DNA from: Ochrobactrum chromiisoli
GTDB lineage: Bacteria > Pseudomonadota > Alphaproteobacteria > Rhizobiales > Rhizobiaceae
Direction: 5' to 3'
Assembly: GCF_026241335.1 (NCBI RefSeq)
Contig: NZ_JAPHAV010000001.1
Span: 310,001 to 374,000, forward strand
DNA length: 64,000 nucleotides
The position numbers were made by a program, and so were the translations under genes. The notes below the pieces were generated by a model. It was not told the origin of the DNA. It saw only the letters and a program-made list of their open reading frames with translations, and searched no databases. Shown in pieces: positions 38,059 through 46,833 of the stretch. The number at the start of each line of letters is the position of its first letter. Within the stretch, counting starts at the first letter, position 1.

Positions 38059-38073
38059 GTTCATGTTATGTTC
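38059..38073. promoter_or_regulatory. LexA box (SOS box) of the imuA-imuB-dnaE2 operon
   Basis: GTTCATGTTATGTTC fits the alphaproteobacterial LexA consensus GTTC-N7-GTTC exactly and sits 19 bases upstream of the imuA start codon. It makes the operon SOS-inducible. Confidence 0.9.
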
Positions 38074-38137
38074 TAGTATTGAATCGTCAAAGCCAAGAGT
38101 CAAGCGCAAGAAACAGTTGCCCTCTGCGATTTAAAAG

Positions 38138-38170
38138 TTGTATATGAATCGTATATGTTTCGTATATCGC
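38138..38170. promoter_or_regulatory. Three tandem 11-bp direct repeats upstream of the parD-like/map operon
   Basis: TTGTATATGAA, TCGTATATGTT and TCGTATATCGC follow one another with an exact 11-base period, close to one helical turn, so bound proteins would line one face of the DNA. It lies about 110 bases before the ParD-like start and about 100 from imuA. Confidence 0.5.
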
Positions 38171-38176
38171 TTTTCA

Positions 38177-38266
38177 TCCCGGAACACATGAAATGGTTTC
38201 GGGTAAGACGTACGCTAAAACAACAGCTTGGAGCGCTGATCTGATAAAATCAGATCAGAATGGCTC
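38177..38266. repeat. Composite palindromic element upstream of the ParD-like gene
   Basis: A degraded ATCCCGGAACA...GGTTTCGGGT core is followed by the hairpin GAGCGCTGATCTGAT / ATCAGATCAG...GGCTCT. The perfect 10-bp arms CTGATCTGAT / ATCAGATCAG are separated by AAA. It has the same two-part structure as 14302-14398. Confidence 0.6.
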
Positions 38267-38280
38267 TAACAGAGGACGCC

Positions 38281-38493
38281 ATGGGTATCGTAAAAATCGG
38301 GGATGAACTGCATGAAGAGCTGCGTAAGGCAAGCGATGTCATGTGCCGTTCGATCAATGCGCAGGCCGAATACTGGATGAAAATCGGTATGCTCGCACAG
38401 GCAAATCCGGAAATGTCGTTTAATGAAATTGTACAGATGCAGTTGCGCGCCGCCCGGGTTGAGCTTCCTGTTCTGTCGGTGCAGCTGTCATGA
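38281..38493 (+). CDS. ParD-like antitoxin-family protein (70 aa)
   Basis: MGIVKIGDELHEELRKASDV, then MCRSINAQAEYWMKIGMLAQ, matches the ribbon-helix-helix pattern of ParD-like proteins. AGAGGACGCC precedes the ATG. Its stop overlaps the methionine aminopeptidase start (ATGA), so the two are coupled. No ParE-like toxin is present, which makes a classic toxin-antitoxin role doubtful; it may be a repressor of its own operon through the upstream repeats. Confidence 0.78.
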   Translation: MGIVKIGDELHEELRKASDVMCRSINAQAEYWMKIGMLAQANPEMSFNEIVQMQLRAARVELPVLSVQLS

Positions 38494-39296
38494 TCAAGAC
38501 AGCTGCTGAACTGGAAAAAATGGCGGCTTCGGGTGCGCTGCTGGCTTCCGTTTTTACCCTTCTGGATCGCACGACGCTTGCCGGTATGACCACGATGCAG
38601 GTCAATGATCTGGTTGAGGATTATATTACGCGCGCGCTCAAGGCGCGACCGGCCAGCAAGGGCCAATATGATTTTCCTTATGTGCTCAATGCCTCGAAAA
38701 ATGAGGTTGTTTGCCACGGCATGCCTTCGGAGAGCGAAATCATCGAAAATGGCGAAATTATCAATTTCGACATTACGCTGGAGAAGGACGGCTATATCGC
38801 TGATTCCAGCAAAACCTATATGGTTGGTGACGTCGCTCCGTTCGCTTCGCGTCTGGTGCGCGTGAGCTATGAGGCACTGTGGAAGGGCATCGCCGCCGTG
38901 CGCCCCGGCGCCACGCTGGGCGATATCGGTTATGCGATTGAGCGGCATGCCAAGCGCCATAATTACAGCGTGGTGCGTGACTATTGTGGCCATGGCATTG
39001 GTCGCGAAATGCATGAGGAGCCGCAGGTTCTGCATTTCGGCAAGCCCGGAACAGGCCTGCGTCTGCGCGAAGGCATGGTGTTCACCATTGAACCAATGCT
39101 CAATCAGGGCACAGCCAAGGTAAAGACCGAAAAAGACGGCTGGACGGTCGTGACGCGGGATGGAAAATTATCGGCACAGTTCGAGCATACGGTGGCGGTC
39201 ACGCCGAATGGCGTGCGGGTACTGACCTTACGTCCGGACGAAGACAAGATGCTGTTAAAGCATGTCTCGCAAAAGCCGGTGACGATTTTGGGATAA
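38490..39296 (+). CDS. map: Type I methionine aminopeptidase
   Basis: Removes the initiator methionine from nascent proteins. 268 residues, the normal type I length. The metal ligands can be placed in NFDITLEKDGYIADSSKTYM (two Asp), GHGIGREMHEEPQVLHFG (His) and FTIEPML (Glu), with the last Glu in LSAQFEHTVAVT. It is coupled to a ParD-like gene, unlike the housekeeping map usually found with ribosomal-protein genes. A second map elsewhere in the genome is likely but not visible here. Confidence 0.95.
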   Translation: MIKTAAELEKMAASGALLASVFTLLDRTTLAGMTTMQVNDLVEDYITRALKARPASKGQYDFPYVLNASKNEVVCHGMPSESEIIENGEIINFDITLEKDGYIADSSKTYMVGDVAPFASRLVRVSYEALWKGIAAVRPGATLGDIGYAIERHAKRHNYSVVRDYCGHGIGREMHEEPQVLHFGKPGTGLRLREGMVFTIEPMLNQGTAKVKTEKDGWTVVTRDGKLSAQFEHTVAVTPNGVRVLTLRPDEDKMLLKHVSQKPVTILG

Positions 39297-39323
39297 GACG
39301 CATGTAAAATGCGTATTCTGAAT

Positions 39324-39356
39324 AAAAAACGCCCTCCGGTTGAGAGGGCGTTTTTT
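39324..39356 (+). terminator. Bidirectional terminator between map and argG
   Basis: Stem CGCCCTC (39330-39336) / GAGGGCG (39344-39350) with AAAAAA before and TTTTTT after, so it works on both strands. Confidence 0.92.
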
Positions 39357-39372
39357 GTCTTTAGGATTGGGC

Positions 39373-40593
39373 TTAGCGACGATCGCGGGCAGCGAGCGTA
39401 CGCAGACGAAGCGCGTTGAGCTTGATGAAGCCAGCTGCGTCTTTCTGGTCATACGCGCCCTGATCGTCTTCAAATGTCACGAGCTTGTCGGAATAGAGCG
39501 ACTTTTCGCTTTCACGACCAGTTACGATCACATTGCCCTTATAGAGCTTGAGTGTGACTTCACCTTCGACATGACGCTGGCTGAGGTCGATAGCGGCCTG
39601 CAACATTTCGCGTTCCGGCGAGAACCAGAAGCCATAATAAATGAGTTCTGCATAGCGTGGCATCAGCTCATCCTTGAGGTGCGCTGCACCACGGTCGAGC
39701 GTGATCGATTCGATGGCGCGGTGTGCAGCCAAAAGGATCGTGCCGCCCGGCGTTTCATAAACGCCGCGGGACTTCATGCCGACGAAGCGGTTTTCAACGA
39801 GGTCAAGGCGACCAATGCCGTTGTCGCGGCCATAATCATTAAGCTTGGCAAGCAACGTCGCAGGCGACAGACGTTCGCCATTGATCGAAACCGCATCACC
39901 CTTTTCAAAGCCAATCTTGATGATGGTTGGCGTATCCGGGGCGGTTTCGGGCGAAATCGTCCGCATATGCACATATTCAGGTGCTTCAATCGCCGGGTCT
40001 TCCAGAACCTTACCTTCGGATGAGGAATGCAGCAGGTTTGCGTCAACGGAGAATGGCGCTTCGCCCATCTTGTCCTTGGCAACAGGAATCTGGTGCTGTT
40101 CGGCAAATTCGAGCAGATGCGTGCGGCTCTTGAACGACCAGTCGCGCCATGGGGCGATGATCTTGATGTCCGGGTTCAGCGCATAAGCGGAAAGCTCAAA
40201 ACGAACCTGATCGTTGCCCTTGCCGGTTGCACCGTGTGCAATGGCGTCTGCGCCGGTTTTCTTGGCAATATCAATGAGGTGCTTGGAGATCAACGGACGG
40301 GCTATCGAGGTGCCGAGCAGATAGACGCCTTCATAGACGGCATTGGCGCGGAACATCGGGAAGACAAAATCGCGCACGAACTCTTCACGCACGTCCTCAA
40401 CGAAGATTTCCTTGATGCCCAGCATTTCCGCCTTTTTGCGTGCTGGTTCAAGTTCTTCGCCCTGGCCGAGATCGGCGGTAAAGGTGACGACTTCTGCATT
40501 AAGCTCAGTCTGCAACCATTTCAGGATGATCGAGGTGTCGAGGCCGCCCGAATAGGCGAGAACGACTTTTTTAACGTCTTTCAGCTTGCTCAT
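39373..40593 (-). CDS. argG: Argininosuccinate synthase
   Basis: Joins citrulline and aspartate with ATP in arginine synthesis. 406 residues, normal length. It has the N-type ATP-pyrophosphatase loop [17 protein letters not shown], followed by [61 protein letters not shown] and [23 protein letters not shown] (citrulline/aspartate binding). It is a single gene convergent with map, separated by a shared terminator. Confidence 0.98.
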   Translation of the reverse strand: MSKLKDVKKVVLAYSGGLDTSIILKWLQTELNAEVVTFTADLGQGEELEPARKKAEMLGIKEIFVEDVREEFVRDFVFPMFRANAVYEGVYLLGTSIARPLISKHLIDIAKKTGADAIAHGATGKGNDQVRFELSAYALNPDIKIIAPWRDWSFKSRTHLLEFAEQHQIPVAKDKMGEAPFSVDANLLHSSSEGKVLEDPAIEAPEYVHMRTISPETAPDTPTIIKIGFEKGDAVSINGERLSPATLLAKLNDYGRDNGIGRLDLVENRFVGMKSRGVYETPGGTILLAAHRAIESITLDRGAAHLKDELMPRYAELIYYGFWFSPEREMLQAAIDLSQRHVEGEVTLKLYKGNVIVTGRESEKSLYSDKLVTFEDDQGAYDQKDAAGFIKLNALRLRTLAARDRR

Positions 40594-40758
40594 AGTTCAC
40601 TTCCGTCTGATGCGATGAAGGCTTGTTGCAAGTCTTTTATCAGTTGCTAAGCCGCGTGCAACCCGGATGACATTTTCTTATAAAAAAGCATCAAAAATTC
40701 CGATGGCGTGATGGCCATATTCGCGTTAGCTTGCCGCGAATTCCCGGAGTCTCTGCTC

Positions 40759-41418
40759 ATGTCTTTCCTGACAAATCTGACCTTCATTCCCGAATGGACC
40801 ATCTTCGTCCAATTTGTGATCGCCACCGCAATTTTATCCATCACGCCCGGCCCGGACATGACGCTTTTTGTTGGTCGAGCTCTGTCAGAGGGAAAAGCTG
40901 CAGGCTTTGCCTGTCTGGCGGGTGCCAGCACAGGCATTATCATTCATACAAGCATGGTGGCTCTGGGCCTGTCGGCGCTGATCATAGCATCGCCCGCCGC
41001 CTTCACTGTGTTGAAAGCCGTTGGTGCGCTCTATCTGGTGTGGCTGGCTGTTCAGGCAATCCGCAAGGGGTCGGCATTTTCACCGGAAAAGAATGGCGGC
41101 AAGAAGCACACATTGTTTCAGAACTGGGCAACGGGACTGGGCATCAATCTGCTCAATCCGAAGATCATTCTCTTCAACATGACCTTTCTGCCGCAGTTTG
41201 TTTCCGCGCATGACCCGCACGCCATGGGAAAACTGTTTTTTCTTGGCCTGTCGTTTATTCCGCTGGCGCTGCCTTTCACCATTCCGATGATTGTGGCAGC
41301 TGATAAATTCTCCGGTCTTCTCAAGAAGAATCCAACGGTTACGCGGATTGTAGACTGGCTTTTTGCGGGTGTTTTTTCGGCCTTTGCGCTCAAAATTCTG
41401 ACAGCGCAGGCCAAGTAG
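40759..41418 (+). CDS. LysE/RhtB-family amino-acid exporter
   Basis: A 219-residue inner-membrane protein with six helices. It has the family signature ATAILSITPGPDMTLFVGRALSEGK near the N-terminus, GASTGIIIHTSMVALGLSAL, ALYLVWLAVQAIRKG and NWATGLGINLLNPKIILFNM. Family members export amino acids (threonine, homoserine lactone, lysine and others); the substrate cannot be read from sequence. ATG 40759 chosen, with CCCGGAGTC upstream; a start at 40708 adds 17 residues. Confidence 0.9.
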   Translation: MSFLTNLTFIPEWTIFVQFVIATAILSITPGPDMTLFVGRALSEGKAAGFACLAGASTGIIIHTSMVALGLSALIIASPAAFTVLKAVGALYLVWLAVQAIRKGSAFSPEKNGGKKHTLFQNWATGLGINLLNPKIILFNMTFLPQFVSAHDPHAMGKLFFLGLSFIPLALPFTIPMIVAADKFSGLLKKNPTVTRIVDWLFAGVFSAFALKILTAQAK

Positions 41419-41420
41419 GA

Positions 41421-41933
41421 TTACTTCGCCGGGCGGGCTAAAAATCGTCCGGCATTACGACCGGCAATCAGCCAGTAGACAAAACCACCGACGACGCCTG
41501 AACAAGCGAAAGCGCCTGTCAGAAGCGCGATACTTGCGGCAATCTGCTGATCCGTGATTGCGAAAAGCGAACCTGTTCCCATCGCCAGCAACCCGATCAC
41601 AAGGCCGCCGATACAATAAGGCAGCGATGATTTCCACCCGCGCGCTTCGGCTATCACAATCAGCACCAGTGCCGGGAAAAAGCTGAAGCCGCCTGCCATG
41701 AATGCCAGAACAGGTCCGCCGACGAGAACGGCTGCATAAAAGCCCGTCATATCCCAGCTGTCACGAATTTCCGTAAAAATATCCTGAAAAAACGGGTCTG
41801 ACATGGCATAGCCGAGTACATCGACCTGGCTATAAAGAATGGCCGCCAGAAAAAATCCTGCGGCCAGAACAGCGACACAATAGCCGAAAACAATGACAAC
41901 AAACCGTGTGATGTAATCGAAAGTGTCGGTCAA
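41421..41933 (-). CDS. Integral membrane protein of unknown function (170 aa)
   Basis: Four hydrophobic segments are seen: VVIVFGYCVAVLAAGFFLAA (residues 12-31), FYAAVLVGGPVLAFMAGGFSF, YCIGGLVIGLLAMGTGSLF and an ACSGVVGGFVYWLIAG C-terminal helix. No catalytic motif or recognised family. It lies on the same strand as rlmN, 19 bases after its stop, so it is probably cotranscribed with rlmN, though a shared function is not implied. Confidence 0.75.
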   Translation of the reverse strand: MTDTFDYITRFVVIVFGYCVAVLAAGFFLAAILYSQVDVLGYAMSDPFFQDIFTEIRDSWDMTGFYAAVLVGGPVLAFMAGGFSFFPALVLIVIAEARGWKSSLPYCIGGLVIGLLAMGTGSLFAITDQQIAASIALLTGAFACSGVVGGFVYWLIAGRNAGRFLARPAK

Positions 41934-41952
41934 ACGCGTTGATCTCCGTTAA

Positions 41953-43188
41953 TTACTCACCGTGTCCGGCGATCATCATGGCTTCAAGCGCCAGCCGTTC
42001 GGTTTTGCGCATACGCTCTGATTCCGACTTCAGCTGACCACAGGCCGCCAGAATATCGCGACCGCGTGGTGTTCGGATCGGCGACGCGTAGCCCGCCGCA
42101 TTCACATAATCGGCGAAGCGTTCGATATGTTCCCAATCCGAGCACTGGTAGTTGGTGCCGGGCCATGGGTTAAACGGGATCAGATTGATCTTGGCCGGAA
42201 TGCCCTTGAGAAGCTTAACCAGCAGCTTGGCATCTTCCATGCTGTCATTGATGTCTTTGAGCATCACATATTCAAATGTAATGCGTTTTGCATTCGACAG
42301 GCCCGGATATTCGCGGCAAGCCTTGAGCAACTGCTCCAGCGGATATTTCTTGTTGATCGGCACCAGCAGGTCGCGCAACTCGTCGCGCACGGCATGGAGC
42401 GAAATTGCCAGCATCACGCCGATTTCTTCGCCGGTACGATAGATTTCCGGCACAACGCCGGAGGTCGAAAGCGTGATACGACGCTTGGAAAGGGCAAGGC
42501 CATCGCCATCTGACGCAATCAGCAGAGCCTTTTTCACTTCTTCAAAATTATAAAGCGGCTCGCCCATGCCCATCATGACGATATTGGTAACCTTGCGGCC
42601 TTCCGCAGGCACGATGGCACCATCGGGTGTGTCGGTCTCCGGGAAATCACCCAAACGATCACGCGCGGTCAGAAGCTGCGCCAGAATTTCTTCTGATGTC
42701 AGATTGCGCACCAGCTTCTGCGTGCCGGTATGGCAGAAGGAACAGGTTAGCGTGCACCCAACCTGTGAAGAAATGCAAAGCGTGCCGCGGCCTTCTTCCG
42801 GGATATAAACACATTCGATTTCGACAGGACGCCCGGCACCGCGTGGCGGAAAACGGAACAGCCACTTGCGCGTTCCGTCCTGCGAGATTTGCTCTTCAAC
42901 CACTTCCGGGCGCGCAATGGTGAAATGCTGCGCCAGCAGCGCGCGCAGATCCTTGGAAATATTGCGCATATCGGCAAAGTCGGAAACGCCGCGCACGTAA
43001 AGCCAGTGCCAAAGCTGCGCAATGCGCATCTTCACCTGCTTTGGCAACACGCCAATCTTGATCAGTGCATCAGCCATTTCCTCACGCGACATGCCAATGA
43101 GCGAAGGCTTCTGTTCCATATTTGCGCGCACATGGCGGGCAAGCTGGTCGCGCGTATCATCAATGGTCAGGTCGAACGAAATGGACAT
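41953..43188 (-). CDS. rlmN: Dual-specificity 23S rRNA/tRNA adenine-C2 methyltransferase
   Basis: Radical-SAM enzyme that methylates A2503 of 23S rRNA and A37 of some tRNAs. 411 residues. The CxxxCxxC cluster motif is in [20 protein letters not shown]. The N-terminal accessory domain shows [76 protein letters not shown] and [14 protein letters not shown] are all typical. The C-terminal Cys that carries the transient methyl group is in the ILAACGQL segment. Confidence 0.97.
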   Translation of the reverse strand: MSISFDLTIDDTRDQLARHVRANMEQKPSLIGMSREEMADALIKIGVLPKQVKMRIAQLWHWLYVRGVSDFADMRNISKDLRALLAQHFTIARPEVVEEQISQDGTRKWLFRFPPRGAGRPVEIECVYIPEEGRGTLCISSQVGCTLTCSFCHTGTQKLVRNLTSEEILAQLLTARDRLGDFPETDTPDGAIVPAEGRKVTNIVMMGMGEPLYNFEEVKKALLIASDGDGLALSKRRITLSTSGVVPEIYRTGEEIGVMLAISLHAVRDELRDLLVPINKKYPLEQLLKACREYPGLSNAKRITFEYVMLKDINDSMEDAKLLVKLLKGIPAKINLIPFNPWPGTNYQCSDWEHIERFADYVNAAGYASPIRTPRGRDILAACGQLKSESERMRKTERLALEAMMIAGHGE

Positions 43189-43374
43189 ATGTTTTCAACT
43201 GTTGAGGACGCCGCATAAAGCGCGCCGGTAAACACGATCTGTTGCATGGATATATGGGCTCGTTCATCTGAAATGCGAGCCTGTTGCGCGCGCTCATAGC
43301 ACACAATATTCGATCCGTCATCCCGCAGTGTTTCGTGGGAGATATGCAGCGACGCGATATCGGATGATAAAAAG

Positions 43375-43402
43375 AAAAGCCGGAGCTTCGGCCCCGGCTT
43401 TT
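43375..43402 (-). terminator. Terminator of ialB
   Basis: Arms AAAAGCCGG (43375-43383) and CCGGCTTTT (43394-43402); the minus-strand read continues CTTTTTATC. Confidence 0.85.
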
Positions 43403-43424
43403 AAATCTGCTTGGACTGATTGGC

Positions 43425-43928
43425 TTATTTGCACTTCTGAATGGCTGCGAGTGCTGCCGAAATGCCTTTGAGCGAATAAGTATAACTGGTTTTGGTGCCG
43501 CGCTTGGACTGCGCCTGAACCTTCATGTCAGAACCGCCGCGCATGGCTGCGACCAGCTGTGGCTCTTCCGCGGCATTTTCCATCCAGCCGGATTTGCCGT
43601 TGACGAACATGTTGAAGCTGCGATTGCCGACAGTAACCACAACCTTGGCGTTGGTATTGAGATCATAACCGGCCATGAACTGAGGTTCAAAGCTGATGTT
43701 CTGGCCCGGTTTCTGGCTCACGAGAAAGAAATTATCACCGTGATCGACATTGGCTGGGGCCTTTTGTGTCGGCACGGACAGGACATAGCAAACCTTGCCA
43801 TTGCCCGACTGGTAGCTATATGCGCCCCAGGCGTCGAACTGTTTAATCTGGGTCGGTGTCTGGGCCAGCGCTGCGCCAGCCATTGCAATCGTGAACACCG
43901 AAGCCGCGACGATCGATTTTCCAAGCAT
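43425..43928 (-). CDS. ialB: Invasion-associated locus B (IalB) family protein
   Basis: Exported 167-residue protein with a signal peptide ending AGAALAQ (about residue 23). The mature start QTPTQIKQFDAWGAYSYQSG is followed by GKVCYVLSVPTQKAPANVDH, then MAGYDLNTNAKVVVTVGNRSF and a C-terminal Cys; the two Cys may pair. The family is named from Bartonella erythrocyte invasion and is widespread in alphaproteobacteria including non-pathogens, so a direct invasion role here is not implied. Single gene with a terminator. Confidence 0.88.
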   Translation of the reverse strand: MLGKSIVAASVFTIAMAGAALAQTPTQIKQFDAWGAYSYQSGNGKVCYVLSVPTQKAPANVDHGDNFFLVSQKPGQNISFEPQFMAGYDLNTNAKVVVTVGNRSFNMFVNGKSGWMENAAEEPQLVAAMRGGSDMKVQAQSKRGTKTSYTYSLKGISAALAAIQKCK

Positions 43929-44208
43929 GGTTTTTTACCGGTTCTCTTTCGTTTGCTTCCAAGTCGAATATCGGGATGTCGTCGTTCAACACGCCGCCCC
44001 GCTTAGTGACCCTTAATGTGCCTTAATCTGGGTTACCAAACGGTGAAGTTTTGAAAGAAAACTTGAACGAGTGCACCAGGCTTTGAACCTTAGTCCCCAC
44101 GATCCCGCTGCTCACTTCATCCAAAAGAAAGCGGCAAGAGTTTGTCGGCAGCAATCTATCCCATTGTATGGATGTGTAAATCCGTAACAAAGCTGTGAAT
44201 GAGATCGG

Positions 44209-44595
44209 TCAGCTTCCGGTGATATCAGCTTCGTCGCGCATGGCTTCGCGCGCTGCAATACGGTGCGCAGGCGTTATATGCGTGCGCACGGCTGTGAGTG
44301 CTGCCATCAGCACCGCAACGTCATCGGTAAAGCCAATGCCAACCAGCATATCGGGAATAATATCGAAAGGCAGTACGAAATAGGCAAGAGCGGCCATCAA
44401 CGTCATGCGCACACGCGTTGGCGTTTTTTCATCAAGCGCGCAATAATAAGCCGCCACGACTTCATCCATAAAAGGAACCATGCGACCGGCACGGCGTGCG
44501 GTTTTCCAGAAACCTTTTTTCACCCGTTCGCTGCGCCTTTGGTTCTGGCGATCATCACCGGGTTCAAGGATTTCATCGATCCTGGTGCTATCCAT
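44209..44595 (-). CDS. YkvA-family (DUF1232) membrane protein
   Basis: About 128 residues. The DUF1232 core is seen as MAALAYFVLPFDIIPDMLVG then IGFTDDVAVLMAAL, a hydrophobic hairpin of unknown function. The N-terminal 60 residues are charged. Start uncertain: ATG 44595 or TTG 44601, the latter with AGGAG at 5-base spacing. The 280-base gap to ialB contains no gene that I can see. Confidence 0.82.
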   Translation of the reverse strand: MDSTRIDEILEPGDDRQNQRRSERVKKGFWKTARRAGRMVPFMDEVVAAYYCALDEKTPTRVRMTLMAALAYFVLPFDIIPDMLVGIGFTDDVAVLMAALTAVRTHITPAHRIAAREAMRDEADITGS

Positions 44596-44785
44596 AGTCA
44601 ATCAAACTCCTGTCATCCGCATCAGCCTGTGACTCCAACAAAATGGGGGTGCTGGGACGTCTTTTCAAGTTTTCGTGGTCTTCAGCCTGCAAGAACCGTC
44701 AGCTACACCAAACCTCCCAAATCACCAGAATATAGAGTCCTTCCCGTTGAGGGGCGTCCTACGATCTGGCTGAATGGAGATTTTT

Positions 44786-45283
44786 ATGCACTTTACCGGC
44801 TATGGCGAAAATTTTGTACGTAGTGACCGGTCAACCCAGTTTTACCGTGGACATCAACTGGCTTTGGCGCAGGACATTGGCGATCAGATCACTGTCGATG
44901 TGAAAGACGGCGTTTGCTATGACATGACTGCCTATATGCGTTTTCTTCTGGGCGCCGGGATATCGCAGCATACATTGCGCGGCACATCCGGTCAGAACTG
45001 GATTCCTTTACTGAATTTCAAAGCGGGCGAATTGTGGAACGGTTATTCAGCGCTTCCCTATGGCCGGGCAATTGGATTTTACGACGTGAAAGCCGGCCAC
45101 ATTTTTCATTCCGCCATTTCTGTGGGGGATACCTTCATTCGAAGTATCAATGGCGGAGCGCTCGGTCAGGACTGGAGTGATCGTGTCGATCTGACGAAGG
45201 CTCTGCCTTATAATTTGAGAAACCGAGACGGAAGCTTCAATTATCAGAAAAAGATAATTATCGTTTATATTTCAAAGATTTGA
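44786..45283 (+). CDS. Unknown protein with a possible Cys-His-Asn hydrolase triad (165 aa)
   Basis: I do not recognise an established family. No signal peptide or membrane segment is seen. VDVKDGVCYDMTAYMRFLLG looks like the Cys-bearing helix of papain/NlpC-like folds (Cys44), and AGHIFHSAISVGDTFIRSIN supplies a His108 strand and Asn122, in the usual Cys-His-Asn order. GQNWIPLLNFKAGELWNGY lies between. The ATG at 44786 follows TGGAGA; 44774 adds four residues. It stands alone between a YkvA gene and phhB. A hydrolase or secreted-effector role is a hypothesis only. Confidence 0.7.
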   Translation: MHFTGYGENFVRSDRSTQFYRGHQLALAQDIGDQITVDVKDGVCYDMTAYMRFLLGAGISQHTLRGTSGQNWIPLLNFKAGELWNGYSALPYGRAIGFYDVKAGHIFHSAISVGDTFIRSINGGALGQDWSDRVDLTKALPYNLRNRDGSFNYQKKIIIVYISKI

Positions 45284-45288
45284 TAGGA

Positions 45289-45579
45289 TTAAGCGATTGC
45301 ATTCATCATGCGTGCTAACTGGGTGTCCAACTCTGTGATGCCGTTTTCGCTATGCGTTGAAAGCGTGACATCGACACGATTATAGACATTGAACCATTCG
45401 GGGTGATGGTCAAGCTTTTCAGCATAAAGTGCTGCCCGGCTCATAAAGCCGAACGCTGCGTTAAAATCCTTGAATTGAAAACTTTTGCTGATCGCTTCAC
45501 GGTCATCGACCTTCTGCCAGCCCTCAAGCTTGGCAAGTTCCTGTTTCAGTTCATCTTCATTGAGCCGGTTGCGTGTCAT
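45289..45579 (-). CDS. phhB: Pterin-4a-carbinolamine dehydratase
   Basis: Recycles 4a-hydroxytetrahydrobiopterin for phenylalanine hydroxylase. 96 residues, normal size. [20 protein letters not shown] and [20 protein letters not shown], then [20 protein letters not shown], carry the catalytic His-His-Pro-Glu-Trp motif. The next-gene side is divergent: the LMW-PTP gene starts 60 bases away on the other strand. No phenylalanine hydroxylase gene is in the window. Confidence 0.95.
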   Translation of the reverse strand: MTRNRLNEDELKQELAKLEGWQKVDDREAISKSFQFKDFNAAFGFMSRAALYAEKLDHHPEWFNVYNRVDVTLSTHSENGITELDTQLARMMNAIA

Positions 45580-45638
45580 TGCCTTTTGCCTATGTTGTTG
45601 GCTATTCAGCTCTAACTTATCATAGCCGTGAGAGTTCC

Positions 45639-46148
45639 GTGACCCAATCAGCCCCAACCAGTATTTTGTTTGTCTGCGCAGGCAATATCTGCCGTTCGCC
45701 GCTTGCGGAAGGTGTGATGCGCGAAGTTCTGGCTGAGCGCCGCATTGATCATGTGTTGATCGATTCCGCAGGAACCAATGGCTACCATACTGGCGAAGAG
45801 CCGGATGATCGCTCGATCCGTGTTGCAGCCGGTTATGGCCTCGATATTTCTGAGCAGCGCTGCCGTCAGCTCATTGCAAGCGACTTTACGCGGTTCGATC
45901 TCATTCTGGGTATGGATCGCTACAATATGCGCATGATCGCACAGCGAAAGCCTGTAAGCGCAAGCGCTCGTATCGGGTTGTTCACCGAAATTGCGCAAGG
46001 AAAAGCAGTTGAAATCCCCGACCCTTATTATGGCAATATCGGGGATTTCGAACATGTTTACCGGATGGTTCTGGCCTCATCAAAGGCGCTGGCTGACCAG
46101 TTCTGGCGCGATGCGGGTACCAAAGGCCAGGCTTCCTCGACAACATAA
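45639..46148 (+). CDS. Low-molecular-weight protein-tyrosine phosphatase
   Basis: Cytosolic phosphatase of 169 residues. The P-loop [17 protein letters not shown] has nucleophile Cys13, Cys18 and Arg19. The general-acid motif is [10 protein letters not shown]. The GTG at 45639, after GAGAGTTCC, is chosen because it places the P-loop near the N-terminus as in the family. The last 30 codons overlap the 3' end of the convergent thpR gene by 91 bases. Substrates are unknown; relatives act in exopolysaccharide control and stress. Confidence 0.92.
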   Translation: MTQSAPTSILFVCAGNICRSPLAEGVMREVLAERRIDHVLIDSAGTNGYHTGEEPDDRSIRVAAGYGLDISEQRCRQLIASDFTRFDLILGMDRYNMRMIAQRKPVSASARIGLFTEIAQGKAVEIPDPYYGNIGDFEHVYRMVLASSKALADQFWRDAGTKGQASSTT

Positions 46149-46648
46149 GGTCCACCGCCGACAGAATCACGTGACGACATCAGCACGAAGCGCCCCACCT
46201 TGAACGGCATTGTCGAGAAGTTGCCGCGCGATGAGAGGTAATGCACGACATCCTCAATGCGCGGGTTTCTCAACCGTGCCAAAGTCACATGCGGTGTGAA
46301 TTTTCGCGGATCAGCAGGAATGCGAAGCCGTTGGCAGATGCGTTCGATTTCGCCCTGAAGTGCGTTGAGTTCAGGCGAGGGAGATACGCCGGCATAGATG
46401 CTGTGCGGCTTCTTGGAGCCGAAAGCATCGACACCTGACAGGCTGAGCATGAATTCAGGGCGCCGCACGCGATCGAGTGCATTGGCAACCTCATCGGCCA
46501 CATGGCCTTCCACATCTCCAATAAAACGCAGGGTTATGTGGTAGTTTTCGACATCAATCCAGCGTGCGCCGGGGAGGCCGCCTCGTAATAACGAGAGCGA
46601 AAGCGCGGCGTCGCGCGGGATTTCGAGGGCAGTAAAGAGACGCGGCAT
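46058..46648 (-). CDS. thpR: RNA 2',3'-cyclic phosphodiesterase (LigT/ThpR)
   Basis: Two-histidine phosphoesterase (196 residues) that opens 2',3'-cyclic RNA ends. The paired HxTx motifs are in NYHITLRFIGDVEG and KFTPHVTLARLRNPR. The ATG at 46648 follows CGAGGAGGATGCTTT; longer in-frame starts lack an RBS. The C-terminus extends 91 bases into the 3' end of the convergent phosphatase gene, and both proteins keep plausible sequence there. Confidence 0.92.
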   Translation of the reverse strand: MPRLFTALEIPRDAALSLSLLRGGLPGARWIDVENYHITLRFIGDVEGHVADEVANALDRVRRPEFMLSLSGVDAFGSKKPHSIYAGVSPSPELNALQGEIERICQRLRIPADPRKFTPHVTLARLRNPRIEDVVHYLSSRGNFSTMPFKVGRFVLMSSRDSVGGGPYVVEEAWPLVPASRQNWSASAFDEARTIR

Positions 46649-46677
46649 AAAGCATCCTCCTCGAACCGTTCTGCACC

Positions 46678-46714
46678 AGAGCGTCGTGTGGCAAAAACCA
46701 CGGAAGGACGCTCT
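46678..46714. repeat. Palindromic hairpin AGAGCGTC...GACGCTCT
   Basis: Outer arms 46678-46685 / 46707-46714 and inner arms GTGG / CCAC around CAAAAA. It belongs to the AGAGCG...CGCTCT group seen at 14360, 23222 and 38233. It lies upstream of thpR, and no terminator-like T run follows. Confidence 0.65.
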
Positions 46715-46833
46715 GCGTTTAGAGTGCCTATGCATCAATCATCAGGAAAACGAATCTTCTTTACGAACCGATGCAACTTGCAGCGAATCATTCTTCGCCG
46801 TTTTGAGCAAGCTGTTTATGCTTCCGGTCTGTG

